Notes: generated by a model not told the origin, from the letters alone. 64,000 nt of DNA from an uncultured Veillonellaceae bacterium (GCA_945876385.1 CAMCNU010000003.1:1-64000); one strand, 5' to 3'. Shown: positions 7,924 through 18,217, counted from the stretch's first letter. Made by a program: numbers and translations.

Positions 7924-10080
7924 TCAGCGCATACTGTCCGTCCTGTACAGCCTGAGCGCATTGGCCACCACCGAAACCGAACTGCAGGCCATCGCCGCTC
8001 CGGCGAGCAGCGGCGAAAGCAACCCCGCCGCCGCCAACGGAATCCCGACGGCATTGTAAATCATTGCCCAAAACAGGTTTTGCCGAATATTGCGGCGAGT
8101 GGCGCGGGATAAGCGCAGCATCCGCACCACGCCGCGCAAATCGGGCTGTAAGAGTACGACATCGGCGCTTTCGACGGCGACATCCGTCCCGCCGCCGATA
8201 GCGATGCCGATATCCGCCGTCGCCAATGCCGGCGCATCATTGACCCCGTCTCCGACCATGGCGATACATTCACCGTCCGCTTGACGTGCCGCGAGGTAGG
8301 CCGCCTTTTCTTCCGGCCGCATGCGGGCCCGTACGTCCTCGATACCCGCCGCCGCCGCGACCGCTTCCGCCGTCCGCCGGTGATCGCCGCTGAGCAGTGC
8401 CGTCCGCACGCCTTCTGCATGCAGCATACGCACCGCCTCGGCCGCTTCCGGCCGCAATGTATCCGCCACTGCCAGTACCGCGACGGTCCGCTCGCCTTCA
8501 CTCAGTACCATGACTGTATCGCCCGCGTCTTGCCACTCGCGGACGACCGGCATCTCCGCCTGGGTATCGGTCGGCCGTCCGAGTCGGTACATCCGTCCCG
8601 CCAGCTGCCCGTACACGCCGTCGCCGACCGCGTCACGACCCGCCGTCACCGCTGTCGGCCTCACGTCGGCCGCCGCCGCATACGCACGTACCGCCGCCGC
8701 CAGCGGATGCGCGGATACCGATTCCAGTCCCGCCGCAAGCGCCACCTCTTCGCGCGGTCTGTCGGTCGCACTCCACCAACGGGTCACGGTCAATTCGCCC
8801 TGCGTCAGCGTCCCCGTTTTATCGAAAACGATGCGGTCCAATTGCCCTGCCCGCTCCAAATGCGCCGCACTCTTGAATAAAATCCCGTGCCGCGCACCGA
8901 CACCCGAGGCGACCATGACAGAGGTCGGCACCGCCAACCCCAAGGCACACGGACAGGCAATGACCAAAACCGCGACCGCACGCCAAATCGCGGTTTCCAC
9001 CTCACCGGGCGCCAGCAGGACATACCACACCCCGGCGGTCAGCACCGCCACGCCGATGACCGTCGGGACAAATATGCCCGCGACCTTATCCGCCACACGC
9101 TGAATCGGCGCCTTCGACAGTTGCGCCGCTTCCACGACCTGTACAATCCGCGCCAACGTGCCGGCCTCACCGACCTGTGTCGCACGGACGGTCAACGCGC
9201 CGCTGCCGTTGAGTGTGCCGCCGATGACCGTATCGCCGACGGTCTTGTCCACCGGCATACTCTCCCCCGTCAACATTGATTCATCCACTTCACTCCGGCC
9301 GGAGATGACCTCTCCGTCCACGGGAATCTGTGATCCCGCCCGTACCAGTATCGTCTCGCCGCGTTGCACCGCAGACGCCGCCACCTCCACCCAGTGCCCG
9401 TCCCGCTCGACGTGTGCCGTTTTCGGCCGCCAGCGAAGCAACGCCGCCAGTGCGCTCCCTGTCCGTGCTTTGGCACGTGCCTCCAGGTAGCGCCCCAGCA
9501 AGACAAAGGTAATCAGCCAGGCAGATGTCTCAAAATAGAGCGCCCCGCCCGTCCCTACGTGGACCACGGAAAACAGGTACGCCGTCGTCGTTCCCAACAC
9601 GACGAGCGTATCCATCGTCATCGCGCCCCCCTTGAGCGCGCCCCATGCACCGCGATAAAACACCGCCCCCGGACCGAACTGTACCGCTGTCGCCAATACC
9701 CATTCCGCCCACGCAGGCAACATCGGCCACCATCGGGTCATGTGGCCGAGCATGCCGATCATCAGCGGCAATGACAAGACAAGCGCCGTCAAGAACATCC
9801 GCCGCTCTGCCGGCGCATCGATTGCCGCGTCTGCAGGCGTATCCGGTACATGCTCGCGCGCACCGAACCCGATGCGCTCTATCCGCGCCATAATCTCGGC
9901 CGGTGTCACGCACCCGGGGTCATAGCGCACCTCGCCTTCCTGTTGCAACAAATTCACCGCCACCGACGTGACGCCGTCCAGCTTGCCGACCGCCTTTTCA
10001 ATCCGCGCCACACACGCCGCACAATGCATGCCCTCAATCTGTATCCGTATCGTCTGTTGTACCTCGCTCGCCATCGCCAT
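7924..10080 (-). CDS. copA: Copper-exporting P1B-type ATPase
   Basis: 718 residues from ATG 10080 (GGAG 5 bases upstream). One N-terminal metal-binding domain with GMHCAAC (residues 17-23), then membrane segments, the actuator loop with LTGES, the metal-site helix IACPCALGL (CPC), phosphorylation motif DKTGTLT, the HP of SAHPLAAAV and hinge GDGVNDAP. The last helices carry [10 protein letters not shown] and [12 protein letters not shown], which together with CPC fit the Cu+ subgroup. It expels Cu+ from the cytoplasm. It sits alone, divergent from yigZ, with no adjacent chaperone or CsoR/CopY gene in the window. Confidence 0.95.
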   Translation of the reverse strand: MAMASEVQQTIRIQIEGMHCAACVARIEKAVGKLDGVTSVAVNLLQQEGEVRYDPGCVTPAEIMARIERIGFGAREHVPDTPADAAIDAPAERRMFLTALVLSLPLMIGMLGHMTRWWPMLPAWAEWVLATAVQFGPGAVFYRGAWGALKGGAMTMDTLVVLGTTTAYLFSVVHVGTGGALYFETSAWLITFVLLGRYLEARAKARTGSALAALLRWRPKTAHVERDGHWVEVAASAVQRGETILVRAGSQIPVDGEVISGRSEVDESMLTGESMPVDKTVGDTVIGGTLNGSGALTVRATQVGEAGTLARIVQVVEAAQLSKAPIQRVADKVAGIFVPTVIGVAVLTAGVWYVLLAPGEVETAIWRAVAVLVIACPCALGLAVPTSVMVASGVGARHGILFKSAAHLERAGQLDRIVFDKTGTLTQGELTVTRWWSATDRPREEVALAAGLESVSAHPLAAAVRAYAAAADVRPTAVTAGRDAVGDGVYGQLAGRMYRLGRPTDTQAEMPVVREWQDAGDTVMVLSEGERTVAVLAVADTLRPEAAEAVRMLHAEGVRTALLSGDHRRTAEAVAAAAGIEDVRARMRPEEKAAYLAARQADGECIAMVGDGVNDAPALATADIGIAIGGGTDVAVESADVVLLQPDLRGVVRMLRLSRATRRNIRQNLFWAMIYNAVGIPLAAAGLLSPLLAGAAMACSSVSVVANALRLYRTDSMR

Positions 10081-10120
10081 GCGCACTCCGTTTCTTCGAT
10101 TGATTTTTATCGATATATTT

Positions 10121-10172
10121 ATTGTACCACAGCCATGCATCCCTTGCATTGCGTACGGTTTTGCGGTATTGT
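10121..10172. promoter_or_regulatory. Overlapping divergent promoters of copA and yigZ
   Basis: Plus strand: TTGCAT (10144-10149), 17 bases, TATTGT (10167-10172), serving yigZ. Minus strand: TACAAT (10126-10121) with a poor -35 exactly over the plus-strand -35 box, serving copA. The shared -35 position would couple the two promoters. Confidence 0.5.
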
Positions 10173-10192
10173 ACGCATAGGAGGAACGCACC

Positions 10193-10834
10193 ATGACCGG
10201 CTATGATTCAATCGGTTCCGCGCATGTCTATACGGAACTCATCCAAAAATCCAAATTCATCGTCTATCTGGCTCCCGTACAATCCGCGGAAGACGCACGC
10301 GACATGCTCGCCGCCCTGCGCAAAGAGCACTACACGGCGACGCATATCTGCAGTGCCACACGTCTCGGACAGCACCCCGTCCGCGAACAATCTTCCGATG
10401 ACGGCGAGCCGGCCGGTACCGCCGGGCGACCCATGCTGCACGTCTTGCAACAACAGGGACTGACCGATATCGCGGCGGCGATCGTCCGCTATTTCGGCGG
10501 TATCAAACTCGGCGCGGGCGGCTTGATTCGCGCCTACGGCGGGACATTGGCGCGGGCACTGGAGAGCGCTTCCCTCATTCGCTACACGCCCCATCACCGC
10601 TACCTCGTCCGCATCCCTTACGACCTGCTCGGCCGCCTTGAAAACGACTGGCAGCAGCGTCCCTATCGCGTTGCGGATCGCGCATTTGCCGCCGACGTCA
10701 CCCTGACGGTCGACGTACCGTCCGTACTGGCCGCCGACTTTGTCCCCGCGCTCACCGACCTCACGGCTGCCCGCAGCGTCATCACGGACGAAGGTGAGCA
10801 CCTGCTCGCGCTGCCGCGCCCGAATGCGAAATAG
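10193..10834 (+). CDS. yigZ: YigZ family protein (IMPACT/UPF0029)
   Basis: 213 residues, strong AGGAGG site 7 bases before the ATG. The N-terminal domain carries the family pattern [58 protein letters not shown] (here IVRYFGG) and the C-terminal small domain follows. YigZ-type proteins are conserved and linked to translation or proline-peptide turnover, with no firm reaction. Stand-alone gene with its own terminator. Confidence 0.93.
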   Translation: MTGYDSIGSAHVYTELIQKSKFIVYLAPVQSAEDARDMLAALRKEHYTATHICSATRLGQHPVREQSSDDGEPAGTAGRPMLHVLQQQGLTDIAAAIVRYFGGIKLGAGGLIRAYGGTLARALESASLIRYTPHHRYLVRIPYDLLGRLENDWQQRPYRVADRAFAADVTLTVDVPSVLAADFVPALTDLTAARSVITDEGEHLLALPRPNAK

Positions 10835-10973
10835 TCGCAATCGTTTCTTTTTTCATAGCCTTTTTTCATTTTACAATCGTTATGCCTTCTTGCTATACTG
10901 GCCTCAGGATGGGAACTGTATAAACGGCGTGTCGGGGAATCACGTCATTTCCAAGCGCCCGTCCGCAGGACTC

Positions 10974-11000
10974 AAAAAAAGGACCGTAGGGTCCTTTTTT
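10974..11000. terminator. Bidirectional terminator between yigZ and the LysR gene
   Basis: GGACC-GTAG-GGTCC stem flanked by A7 and T6; it can serve the two convergent genes. Confidence 0.85.
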
Positions 11001-11024
11001 ATTGTGCCACATTGCGTTTACCGA

Positions 11025-11969
11025 TTATAATTCGTCCGCTTCGATCACTTTCTTCCCTTTCTTAATCCCGGTCTTGCCGCCGCGTCGCGACGTCGGCGAA
11101 ATCGTCGAGTAATACTCCAAAAACACTTTTGCGACATGTGTCAGCGGTCGCTCGACGGCCCGGATAATCGATTTGTGCATGACATAGTCATAGGCGATGC
11201 GACATGACTGCATCCCCTCCGGCTGAAATTCATCCGGCTCTGCGGGAATCAGTGCCGCCGCCGCCCCCGTACGGGCCCACGCCAGCGCCGCATGCTTCGT
11301 CGTGCTCACGCAGACGACATGCAGCAAGTCATGCAAGTCCCCTTGCTCGCACGCCAGCATCTGCGCACACCCGCCGGAAATCGCCACCGGTATCTGCGCG
11401 ATTTCTTCCAAAGTCAATTCCCCCGAGGCGGGCATCTCAAACAGCTCCTTGTTGCCGATCAGCATGAGCTGCTCCTCGCGTGTAAACAAAATCTCAAAGC
11501 GTTCCGGCTGGGTCAGTTCCGCACTGCAGACTGCCAAGTCCGTCACCCCGCTCAACAGCTCCTCCTGCTGGCGACTGACAATCCCTTCGTACAGTTCAAA
11601 TGTCACCCGCGGGTATTTCCGATTGAATCCCGACAATACCCGCTGAATAAACCGCTCCGTCCTCCCCGGTGAAATGCTGATGCGCAGCGGCCCGCTCACT
11701 TCCTCGAGCGCCACCATGACTTCCTGCCGCGCCAAGTCTTCCAATCCGCAAATATGCTTGGCACGTCGATACAGCACCTCGCCCGCCTCCGTCAAGTACA
11801 TAATCCGCCGTCCGCGTTCCGCGACCACCAGCTTGGCACCGTACATCTTCTCCAACAATCGCAGTTGCTTACTGAGTGTCGGTTGCGTAATATGTAAAAA
11901 TTCAGCGGCCTGGGTCATATTCCCTGCTTCGACCAACGCCAAAAAGTTGCGGTAATACTGCGTATCCAT
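11025..11969 (-). CDS. LysR family transcriptional regulator
   Basis: 314 residues, the normal LTTR length. The N-terminal winged helix (YRNFLALVEAGNMTQAAEFLHITQPTLS...) is classical and the rest is the effector-binding domain. It is divergent from the small gene and DASS transporter at 12.1-13.6 kb, the standard LTTR arrangement, so it probably controls that transporter in response to a dicarboxylate or related acid. The last 25 residues are lysine/glycine-rich (GGKTGIKKGKKV), a slightly unusual basic tail. Confidence 0.93.
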   Translation of the reverse strand: MDTQYYRNFLALVEAGNMTQAAEFLHITQPTLSKQLRLLEKMYGAKLVVAERGRRIMYLTEAGEVLYRRAKHICGLEDLARQEVMVALEEVSGPLRISISPGRTERFIQRVLSGFNRKYPRVTFELYEGIVSRQQEELLSGVTDLAVCSAELTQPERFEILFTREEQLMLIGNKELFEMPASGELTLEEIAQIPVAISGGCAQMLACEQGDLHDLLHVVCVSTTKHAALAWARTGAAAALIPAEPDEFQPEGMQSCRIAYDYVMHKSIIRAVERPLTHVAKVFLEYYSTISPTSRRGGKTGIKKGKKVIEADEL

Positions 11970-12071
11970 AGTTCCTCCATTCGGTTATCTTACTGTTTAT
12001 AATGTATTGTACCACTCTTTATCACGGTAAGTTCATAAAATGTCTGCATATTAATTATAGAAAGTATCAAT

Positions 12072-12101
12072 TTTACAACACTTATGACAAGAGGCTATAT
12101 T
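12072..12101 (+). promoter_or_regulatory. Promoter of the small gene/DASS transporter operon
   Basis: TTTACA (12072-12077), 18 bases, TATATT (12096-12101). Lies in the AT-rich divergent region where the LysR protein would bind. Confidence 0.65.
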
Positions 12102-12141
12102 AAACATGAAATCGATTTCAATTTCAGAAAGGAATGTGGTT

Positions 12142-12345
12142 ATGTCTCATTACTCATTACCGATGTCGACACAACTACCGACATCCCCTACTGAACAGCA
12201 GGTACCTGTACGCTTGGATGTAGAAACAAAACTATATTTGCGACGAATGAGTCGTCATTTCTACCATCACCTGTTGGAAAAACGGTTAGCGTCAGGGCAA
12301 TCTTTTCTTTCATCCAATTCTACTGTACGTCACCGTAAGAAATGA
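12142..12345 (+). CDS. Small protein with Y-x-H-L-L motif, unknown function
   Basis: 67 residues from ATG 12142 (AAAGGAA site upstream; an earlier in-frame ATG at 12106 has no ribosome site). Polar N-terminus rich in Ser, Thr and Pro, then a basic helix-like segment LYLRRMSRHFYHHLLEKRLA. It precedes the DASS gene by 28 bases in the same operon. The FYHHLLEKRL stretch resembles two repeats in the small gene after the transporter. I do not recognise a family; the function is unknown. Confidence 0.55.
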   Translation: MSHYSLPMSTQLPTSPTEQQVPVRLDVETKLYLRRMSRHFYHHLLEKRLASGQSFLSSNSTVRHRKK

Positions 12346-12373
12346 CATCATCCGTCCGGTAAGGAAGTGGATT

Positions 12374-13636
12374 ATGTCACCTGCAATTACATGTTTAATC
12401 GTGCTGGTCATTGTCGCGGTACTTTTCATCACCGAAATCATTCCGCTCGCCGTGACCGCCATCATGGCCGCAATGGCCTGCGGACTGCTCGGACTGATTC
12501 CGATGCACGAAGTGTTTCTGGGGCTGGCCGATGATACCGTCGTCCTGTTCGGCGGGATGTTCATCGTCGGCGCGTCAATGTTCCACACAGGTCTGGCGCA
12601 GCGTATCGGTGCGGCTGTCGTCCGTGCCTGCGGCACCGGCGAAAACAAGCTGATGCTCGGCGTCATGACAATTGCGGCGGCGCTCTCGTCGGTATTGTCC
12701 AACACCGGCACGTGTGCCTGCCTCATTCCTGTCGTCAAGGGTATTTGTGCCAAAGCGCACATCTCTTGCTCCCGACAATTATTGCCGCTCGCTTATGCCT
12801 GCGGTTTGGGCGGCACGATTACGCTCATCGGCACACCGCCGAACATCATCGCCAATGTCGCCTTGAAAACAGCCGGCATGGAAGAGTTACAATTCGGGTT
12901 CTTTGAATATGCTTGGCTCGGTATCCCGATTACCGTCGCGGGTATCCTCTACATGATGCTGGTCGGCAAGTATCTCTTGCCCAACGAAAAGCGCGATGTC
13001 CCGGAAGAAGTCACCAACGACGACGAGCCGGCTACCTGCGGCACCATTCGCCGCTGGATTTGCGGCCTCATTTTGGCGGCCGTCGTGGTCTCCATGGCCT
13101 TGGGGTTGCCGCTGCATATGGTCGCTATCGCCGGCGCGATTGCCTGCGTCTTGACACGCTGCATCACCGAAAAAGCCGCCTATGCGTCGATTGACTGGAT
13201 GACGATTTTCCTCTTTGCGGGCATGATTCCGCTCGCCACCGCGATGAACACCTCCGGCGCCGGCAAGTTGATTGCCGACAACGTGATTTCGTGGATGGGC
13301 GGATCGCCGTCGGTCTATCTCGTCACCGTCGTGCTCTTCCTGATTGCGGTCACCTTGACGCAGTTCATGTCCAACACCGCCTCCAAAGCCCTGCTTTGTC
13401 CGGTCGGGATTGCCATTGCCGCCGATCTCGGTGCCAATCCGCAAGCCGTCCTCATGGCGATTTTGATTGCGTCGTCCTGCGCCTTTGCCAGCCCTGTCGG
13501 CACACCGCCGAACACGTTGGTACTCGGCCCGGGGCACTATCGGTTCATGGATTACCTCAAATGCGGTACCGGTCTGGTGCTCGTTTGCCTCTTGGTATCC
13601 TGCATCGTCATTCCGGTGGTATGGCCGTATTACTGA
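12374..13636 (+). CDS. DASS (SLC13) family anion/dicarboxylate transporter
   Basis: 420 residues with about eleven hydrophobic segments. Two substrate/Na+ motifs typical of the family are visible: SNTGTCACLIPV in the N-terminal half and SNTASKALLCP in the C-terminal half, each near a GTPPN motif (IGTPPNIIAN and VGTPPNTLVLGPG). It would import succinate or another di- or tricarboxylate with Na+. It is a diverged relative of the three carriers at 15-23 kb but is on the other strand, has no decarboxylase partner gene, and lies beside a LysR regulator. AAGGAAGTGGATT precedes the ATG. Confidence 0.92.
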   Translation: MSPAITCLIVLVIVAVLFITEIIPLAVTAIMAAMACGLLGLIPMHEVFLGLADDTVVLFGGMFIVGASMFHTGLAQRIGAAVVRACGTGENKLMLGVMTIAAALSSVLSNTGTCACLIPVVKGICAKAHISCSRQLLPLAYACGLGGTITLIGTPPNIIANVALKTAGMEELQFGFFEYAWLGIPITVAGILYMMLVGKYLLPNEKRDVPEEVTNDDEPATCGTIRRWICGLILAAVVVSMALGLPLHMVAIAGAIACVLTRCITEKAAYASIDWMTIFLFAGMIPLATAMNTSGAGKLIADNVISWMGGSPSVYLVTVVLFLIAVTLTQFMSNTASKALLCPVGIAIAADLGANPQAVLMAILIASSCAFASPVGTPPNTLVLGPGHYRFMDYLKCGTGLVLVCLLVSCIVIPVVWPYY

Positions 13637-13682
13637 TGGTAAAACATTCGTTTCTTGAAGTTTTACGATGAAAATGATTGAT

Positions 13683-13711
13683 TTTACCCCGACGTAATTT
13701 CGATTTACAAT
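13683..13711 (+). promoter_or_regulatory. Promoter of the small gene at 13.8 kb
   Basis: TTTACC (13683-13688), 17 bases, TACAAT (13706-13711), placing a start near 13718, so the next small gene is its own transcription unit. Confidence 0.65.
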
Positions 13712-13786
13712 AAGGGTAGAGAAAGACAGCTATTCCGTTACCAAGTCTTGTCAGCGAAAGGAGGGACCGGATTATCCGGGTCAAAG

Positions 13787-13981
13787 ATGACGTATTACGA
13801 ACATTTAATTGCTTGTCGTATGGAAAGAAACAACTATTTCCGCGACATTTGCCAAGGTAAAGAGGCGATTACGGGTCGTGACTTGTTGCGCCGGCAGCAC
13901 ATTCGCATGCGCACATCCAACCACCTTTTCACCGACCGACTCTACTATCATCTGTTGGCATGCCGCTTGGCACGAGCATAA
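13787..13981 (+). CDS. Small protein with duplicated YY-x-HL motif, unknown function
   Basis: 64 residues. It contains an internal repeat, YYEHLIACRMERN near the start and LYYHLLACRLARA at the end. A strong AAAGGAGG lies 24 bases before the ATG, too far in linear sequence, but a CCGGA-TTA-TCCGG hairpin between them would shorten the gap; an in-frame TTG at 13748 is an alternative start without a ribosome site. It has its own promoter and a strong terminator, so the roughly 310-base transcript could also act as an RNA. No family recognised. Confidence 0.5.
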   Translation: MTYYEHLIACRMERNNYFRDICQGKEAITGRDLLRRQHIRMRTSNHLFTDRLYYHLLACRLARA

Positions 13982-13995
13982 CTCAGGGAAACCGA

Positions 13996-14032
13996 AAAAG
14001 GAGCCGCGCAACCGCGCGAGCTCCTTTTTCAG
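13996..14032. terminator. Terminator after the small gene
   Basis: AAAAAGGAGC ... GCTCCTTTTT stem with a GC-rich loop, usable from both strands. Confidence 0.85.
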
Positions 14033-14034
14033 TG

Positions 14035-15015
14035 CGTGTCTATCCCGCCTTCGGTACGACAGTGGCGCGCCGGCATGTGCACAGATGCTCCCCGCAACGA
14101 CGCCGAACCGCGTACTCCAGGCCACGCAGAATATCGCCGCCAGTTCCTGAAAAGGCCCTGCCGGGGACGTCGTCCCTGCGCTTAGCCACCGTACGCATCG
14201 TACCGCAACCATCATACCGCGCCGCCACCACCCGTGAGGCGGCCGCACGATTGGTGCAACGCCGCCTGTCCGCCCTGTCCAGCATGACAACCACCACACT
14301 TACCGCTTGTACCGCGACAAGACGCGCATCACGCCCCGTCAAGCAATATCCCGTACGTCCCTTCACACGTCCCCGACAAGGCAAAAGAGACCTGTTTGCG
14401 TCAGCGTAACACCATAGCGTGACCGCCATTCCGCGACCGCCATTCCGTCAGGAAGAGCGTCACCGACAACAGTCCCCCATGCATCGTGCCCCTGTTCCTC
14501 CTTCGTCACCCCCTTCACCATCTCCACCGCTATGCGGCGATACACGAGGATGCCCCGCTGATTTCGCGCGTCACCGACCTGTTACGACGCAAGCCCGATT
14601 GCGCGCTCCCCGCCGGCACGACTGCGACGTCAACAAGCATGCTGCCCCTGTGGCAATCGGCATACATACACGCCACCCGGATCCGTATCGCCGGCAACAG
14701 ACCTACGATTGCTCGCCCGCACGCCGCGCCGACAATCCTATACGCCTCGGCGTTGTACAAGCAGTCCTGACGCATACAATCGGCTTCATCACAGTCAAAA
14801 TATACGACACAAGCGCGATGAAAGGAATGCGCCTCCCGCGCGCTGTTTTCAACCGACAACAATGTGATACCGAGCGGTTCGCGCGTTTGCCCCCTGCTGA
14901 CGACAGAGATAATTCCGCCCCTTGCCCATCCGCACTGCTTTTGCAATGCGCCGAAGCTTGTCACCGTATGCCGTCTCCTCTCCGTGCATATCCCGGCGCC
15001 GCGCCGACAGCACAC
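14035..15015. other. 980-base GC-rich region without a recognisable gene
   Basis: Frames on both strands are short or of low-complexity basic composition (Arg/Pro/Ala), lack good ribosome sites and match no family I know. The longest minus-strand frames (around 14040-14429 and 14530-15015) might be decayed coding sequence. It lies between two oppositely oriented transporter units, each with its own terminator. Confidence 0.5.
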
Positions 15016-15049
15016 AAAAAGACCTTACCGCGTAGCGGTAAGGTCTTTT
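15016..15049 (-). terminator. Terminator of beta/DASS operon 1
   Basis: AAAAGACCTTACCGC / GCGGTAAGGTCTTTT stem with T run, 14 bases after the DASS stop on the minus strand. Confidence 0.92.
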
Positions 15050-15062
15050 GTCAGCCCCTATC

Positions 15063-16340
15063 TCAGGGGAAGAACGGCCAGATAATCGGAATGATAATCA
15101 TACAAGTGATAAATCCGACGATACAGAGCGGAATCCCCACTTTCAGATAATCATTGAACGAGTATTGCCCCGGTCCGAGTACCAACGTGTTCGGCGGTGT
15201 CGCGACCGGCGTGGCAAATGCAGCCGATGCGGCAATCGCGATGCACATCAGGACGGCTTTCGGATCGGCCCCGATAGCCTGCGCCATCGAGATACCCAGC
15301 GGTGCCAAGAGCGCCGCCGTCGCCGTGTTGTTCATGAACTGCGTCATGATGTTGCTCAAGAGATACATAACCGCCGCAATCACGAGCGGGTTCGGATGGT
15401 CCCCGAGCAGTCCGACGACCGAGTGCGCAATCAGCGCGCCCGCGCCCGATTTGTCAAGCGCCGTGGCAATCGGCATCATGCCGGCAAACAGGAAAATCGT
15501 AACCCAGTCAATCGATGCATACGCCTGTTTTTCCGTCATACAGCCCGTCAGTACCGCGACGATCGCGCCGATGACAGCCGCCGTCGTGAGCGATACGCCG
15601 AGTTCTTTCGAGAAAATCATGACAACGACAACACCGACCAAAATCAAGAGAGAAATCATCTTCTTGCTCTTGCTTTGCTTGATTTCCGATGCATCGACTT
15701 CCTGTTCGACTTCCGCCGATTCGTCGATGTCATGTTTCGGGAGCAGCTTCTTGCCCACCGTCAAGGTAAAGAGCACCGTCACGATGGAGAGCGGTACACC
15801 GATCCAGGCGAATTCGAAGAATCCGAAGGTCGGGAGACCCGCCTGCTGCAGTGCGCCCGTCGCAATGATGTTCGGCGGTGTGCCGACCATCGTAATCGTA
15901 CCGCCGACGTTGGCGGCAATCGCCATCGGCATCAGGAAACGCGAGCCTTTCAGTTTCGCGACCGCGCAGATACCGGTGACAACCGGAATCAAGGATGCGG
16001 CCGTACCGGTGTTCGACAAGACCGAGCTCATGATAATCGTAACGAGCATGACGCCGAACATCAGCTTCGTTTCGCTGGAACCGCACATCTTAACGACTTT
16101 GGCGCCGATTTCCTGCGCCATACCGGTGTGGAACAACGCCGCACCGATGACAAACATACCCGCGAACAAGACGACCGTCGAGTTCGACAGACCCGTGAAA
16201 ATTTGTTTTTCCGGAATAACACCGAGCAGACCCAATGCAATCGAGCCGCTCAGGGATGTAATCGCCAGAGGAATAATTTCCGTGATAAACAGAATGGCGA
16301 CTACTGCAAGTACACACAGTGTGATAATTGCAGGACTCAT
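15063..16340 (-). CDS. DASS (SLC13) dicarboxylate transporter, copy 1
   Basis: 425 residues, about eleven membrane segments. Family motifs: SNTGTAASLIPVVTG in the first half, VGTPPNIIATG, NNTATAALLAPLG in the second half and ATPPNTLVLGPGQY. The second motif reads NNT where classical members and the paralogue at 12.4 kb have SNT. A charged cytoplasmic loop rich in Glu, Asp, Lys and Ser lies near residues 205-225. It likely brings in succinate with Na+. It follows the decarboxylase beta gene by 47 bases (AAGAAGGTG ribosome site) and closely resembles copies 2 and 3, with several stretches identical at the DNA level. Confidence 0.92.
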   Translation of the reverse strand: MSPAIITLCVLAVVAILFITEIIPLAITSLSGSIALGLLGVIPEKQIFTGLSNSTVVLFAGMFVIGAALFHTGMAQEIGAKVVKMCGSSETKLMFGVMLVTIIMSSVLSNTGTAASLIPVVTGICAVAKLKGSRFLMPMAIAANVGGTITMVGTPPNIIATGALQQAGLPTFGFFEFAWIGVPLSIVTVLFTLTVGKKLLPKHDIDESAEVEQEVDASEIKQSKSKKMISLLILVGVVVVMIFSKELGVSLTTAAVIGAIVAVLTGCMTEKQAYASIDWVTIFLFAGMMPIATALDKSGAGALIAHSVVGLLGDHPNPLVIAAVMYLLSNIMTQFMNNTATAALLAPLGISMAQAIGADPKAVLMCIAIAASAAFATPVATPPNTLVLGPGQYSFNDYLKVGIPLCIVGFITCMIIIPIIWPFFP

Positions 16341-16387
16341 ACGTTACACCTTCTTTGCTAAAAAAGAACGAGGGTAAAATCCACTTG

Positions 16388-17509
16388 TCAGCCGACTGCC
16401 CCAAGCATCGCGAGCATCGTGCCGGCGGCTACCGCCGTACCGATGACACCGGCCACGTTCGGGCCCATCGCGTGCATCAAGAGGAAGTTTGCCGGGTTGG
16501 CTTTCGAGCCGACGACCTGCGATACGCGAGCCGCCATCGGTACTGCCGAGACACCGGCCGAACCGATCAACGGGTTCGTCTTGCCGTCAATCATCAGCAT
16601 AATCTGACCGAAGATAACACCGCCGGCCGTACCGAAGATGAAGGCTACCAAGCCCAAGCCGATGATTTCCAGCGTCTGCAAGTTGAGGAAGCTTTCCGCC
16701 GACATCGTGCAGCCCGTGCCCAATGCCAGGAAAATCGTGACCGTGTTCATCATCGCGTTTTGTGCCGTATCCGACAACCGCGCGGTGACGCCCGATTCGT
16801 TAATCAAGTTACCGAACATCAGCATCCCCAAGAGTGCCGTAATCGACGGCAAGAGCAAGCTGATGAAAATCGTCGCCGCAATCGGGAATACGACTTTTTC
16901 AAAGTGCGAAACCGGGCGCAGCTGTTCCATGACGATTTGACGTTGTTTCTTCGTCGTGAACAGCATCATGACCGGCGGCTGAATGAGCGGTACCAGGGAC
17001 ATGTAGGAATACGCTGCAACCGCAATCGCCCCCAACAGTTCCGGCGCCAATTTCGCCGCGAGGTAAATCGAGGTCGGGCCGTCCGCGCCGCCGATGATAC
17101 CGATAGCGGCCGCCTGCGGAGCCGTAAAGCCCAGGAACATCGCGCCGCCCAAGGCAACGAAGACGCCGATCTGCGCCGCCGCGCCCAAGAGAAGCGTTTT
17201 CGGGTTCGCCAGCAGCGGACCGAAGTCCGTCATCGCACCGACACCCATGAAAATCAACGGGGGGAAGATTTCCTGACTGATGCCTAAGCCGATCAGATGG
17301 AATACCCCTTCTTCAAAACCGTTCTTCGGCAAGTTTGCCAAGATACAACCGAACGCAATCGGTCCGAGCAACAACGGCTCGAATTCCTTGACAAATGCCA
17401 AGTACAACAACAGGAGTCCCACAATAATCATCAAGAGATGACCCCATGTGAAGACGATCATGCCGCTATCATGCCATACCGAGTTAATGGCCACGATAAA
17501 ATCTTGCAT
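16388..17509 (-). CDS. mmdB: Na+-pumping decarboxylase beta subunit, copy 1
   Basis: 373 residues, the size of methylmalonyl-CoA/oxaloacetate decarboxylase beta subunits, with about nine to eleven membrane helices. [12 protein letters not shown] carries the Asp (residue 143) that corresponds to the essential intramembrane Asp of Oad[19 protein letters not shown] near the C-terminus is the second conserved helix, with Thr where OadB has Ser. It couples decarboxylation of the carboxybiotin carrier to Na+ export. ATG 17509 is chosen by alignment with copy 2. About 620 bases appear identical to copies 2 and 3. The soluble partners lie at 27-30 kb. Confidence 0.93.
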   Translation of the reverse strand: MQDFIVAINSVWHDSGMIVFTWGHLLMIIVGLLLLYLAFVKEFEPLLLGPIAFGCILANLPKNGFEEGVFHLIGLGISQEIFPPLIFMGVGAMTDFGPLLANPKTLLLGAAAQIGVFVALGGAMFLGFTAPQAAAIGIIGGADGPTSIYLAAKLAPELLGAIAVAAYSYMSLVPLIQPPVMMLFTTKKQRQIVMEQLRPVSHFEKVVFPIAATIFISLLLPSITALLGMLMFGNLINESGVTARLSDTAQNAMMNTVTIFLALGTGCTMSAESFLNLQTLEIIGLGLVAFIFGTAGGVIFGQIMLMIDGKTNPLIGSAGVSAVPMAARVSQVVGSKANPANFLLMHAMGPNVAGVIGTAVAAGTMLAMLGAVG

Positions 17510-17972
17510 GTCTTTCAATTCCCCTTTCATCACAACGTTTCCGGTCGGCGCAGATACTCGCCCGATGTCGGCTCTTAGTCCGCTCCACCGCGCACGATGA
17601 ATCGGATGTCCCCACGCGAAGCCTTCTTCGCCCAGCCGCCACCGCATGTCGCCATGCTGCGATACCGGTACGACGCCCTTGCGCCTTGTGTACCGTCTGC
17701 CGCTAACGAACCGTGTCCGTTTTGCTGCCGCCGAAACTCCGACAATAGAGGTCTACCCCACCTGCTATCGCCCCATGTCGTCAGAAACAATCGCTTTTGC
17801 TGCTTCGGCAGCTGTGTTGACGCTGTCTTTACCCATCAGCGTCAACACCCGCTTTCGCCGCACTTCACGATGATCCCCATCATCCTCAAGTGTCCCACCG
17901 GCGAGTTACCGTTGCTGCCCCGAAACATGTATACATTACTGTATTTTTATGCAAATCACGGTTGTCTATTGA
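17510..17972 (-). promoter_or_regulatory. Structured 5' leader of beta/DASS operon 1
   Basis: A leader of about 460 bases without a credible gene. It contains an 11-bp hairpin at 17814-17848 (loop with GGGTAAAGA on the minus strand), an ATGGGGAT hairpin at 17869-17884 inside a longer stem, and several other inverted repeats. The first two have counterparts in the leader of operon 2. Confidence 0.6.
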
Positions 17973-17979
17973 CATCTTT

Positions 17980-18008
17980 ATTATGCATTTTTGTACGCGG
18001 TTTGTCAA
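17980..18008 (-). promoter_or_regulatory. Promoter of beta/DASS operon 1
   Basis: Minus strand TTGACA (18008-18003), 17 bases, CATAAT (17985-17980). Confidence 0.85.
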
Positions 18009-18217
18009 GGCTCTCACGCAAACGATGCCCCGTTCTTCCCCCTACGAACGGGCTTTTCTTCCGACGCTTACGCGCGCAATCCTTACCGGGCGCAGGATTC
18101 CGTACATTTTCTCCCTTTACGTCTTATGCATATTCTTGTATATATATTTTTTATTATATTATATATATTATATACATGAATATATAGAGGAAAGACAACG
18201 CCCCTTTTGCCCGACAA
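18009..18217. other. Spacer between operons 1 and 2 with a very AT-rich tract
   Basis: At 18133-18187 there are some 55 bases of almost pure TA/TTTA repeats in an otherwise GC-rich genome, followed by GC-rich sequence up to the promoter of operon 1. No gene seen. The tract could act as a DNA-unwinding or protein-binding spacer, or hold a second promoter. Confidence 0.5.

Noticed and set aside
14419-15150. A 243-residue plus-strand open frame
   Set aside because: It has no ribosome site, is Arg/Pro-rich without family features, crosses the operon terminator and runs antisense into the DASS gene, so it looks fortuitous.
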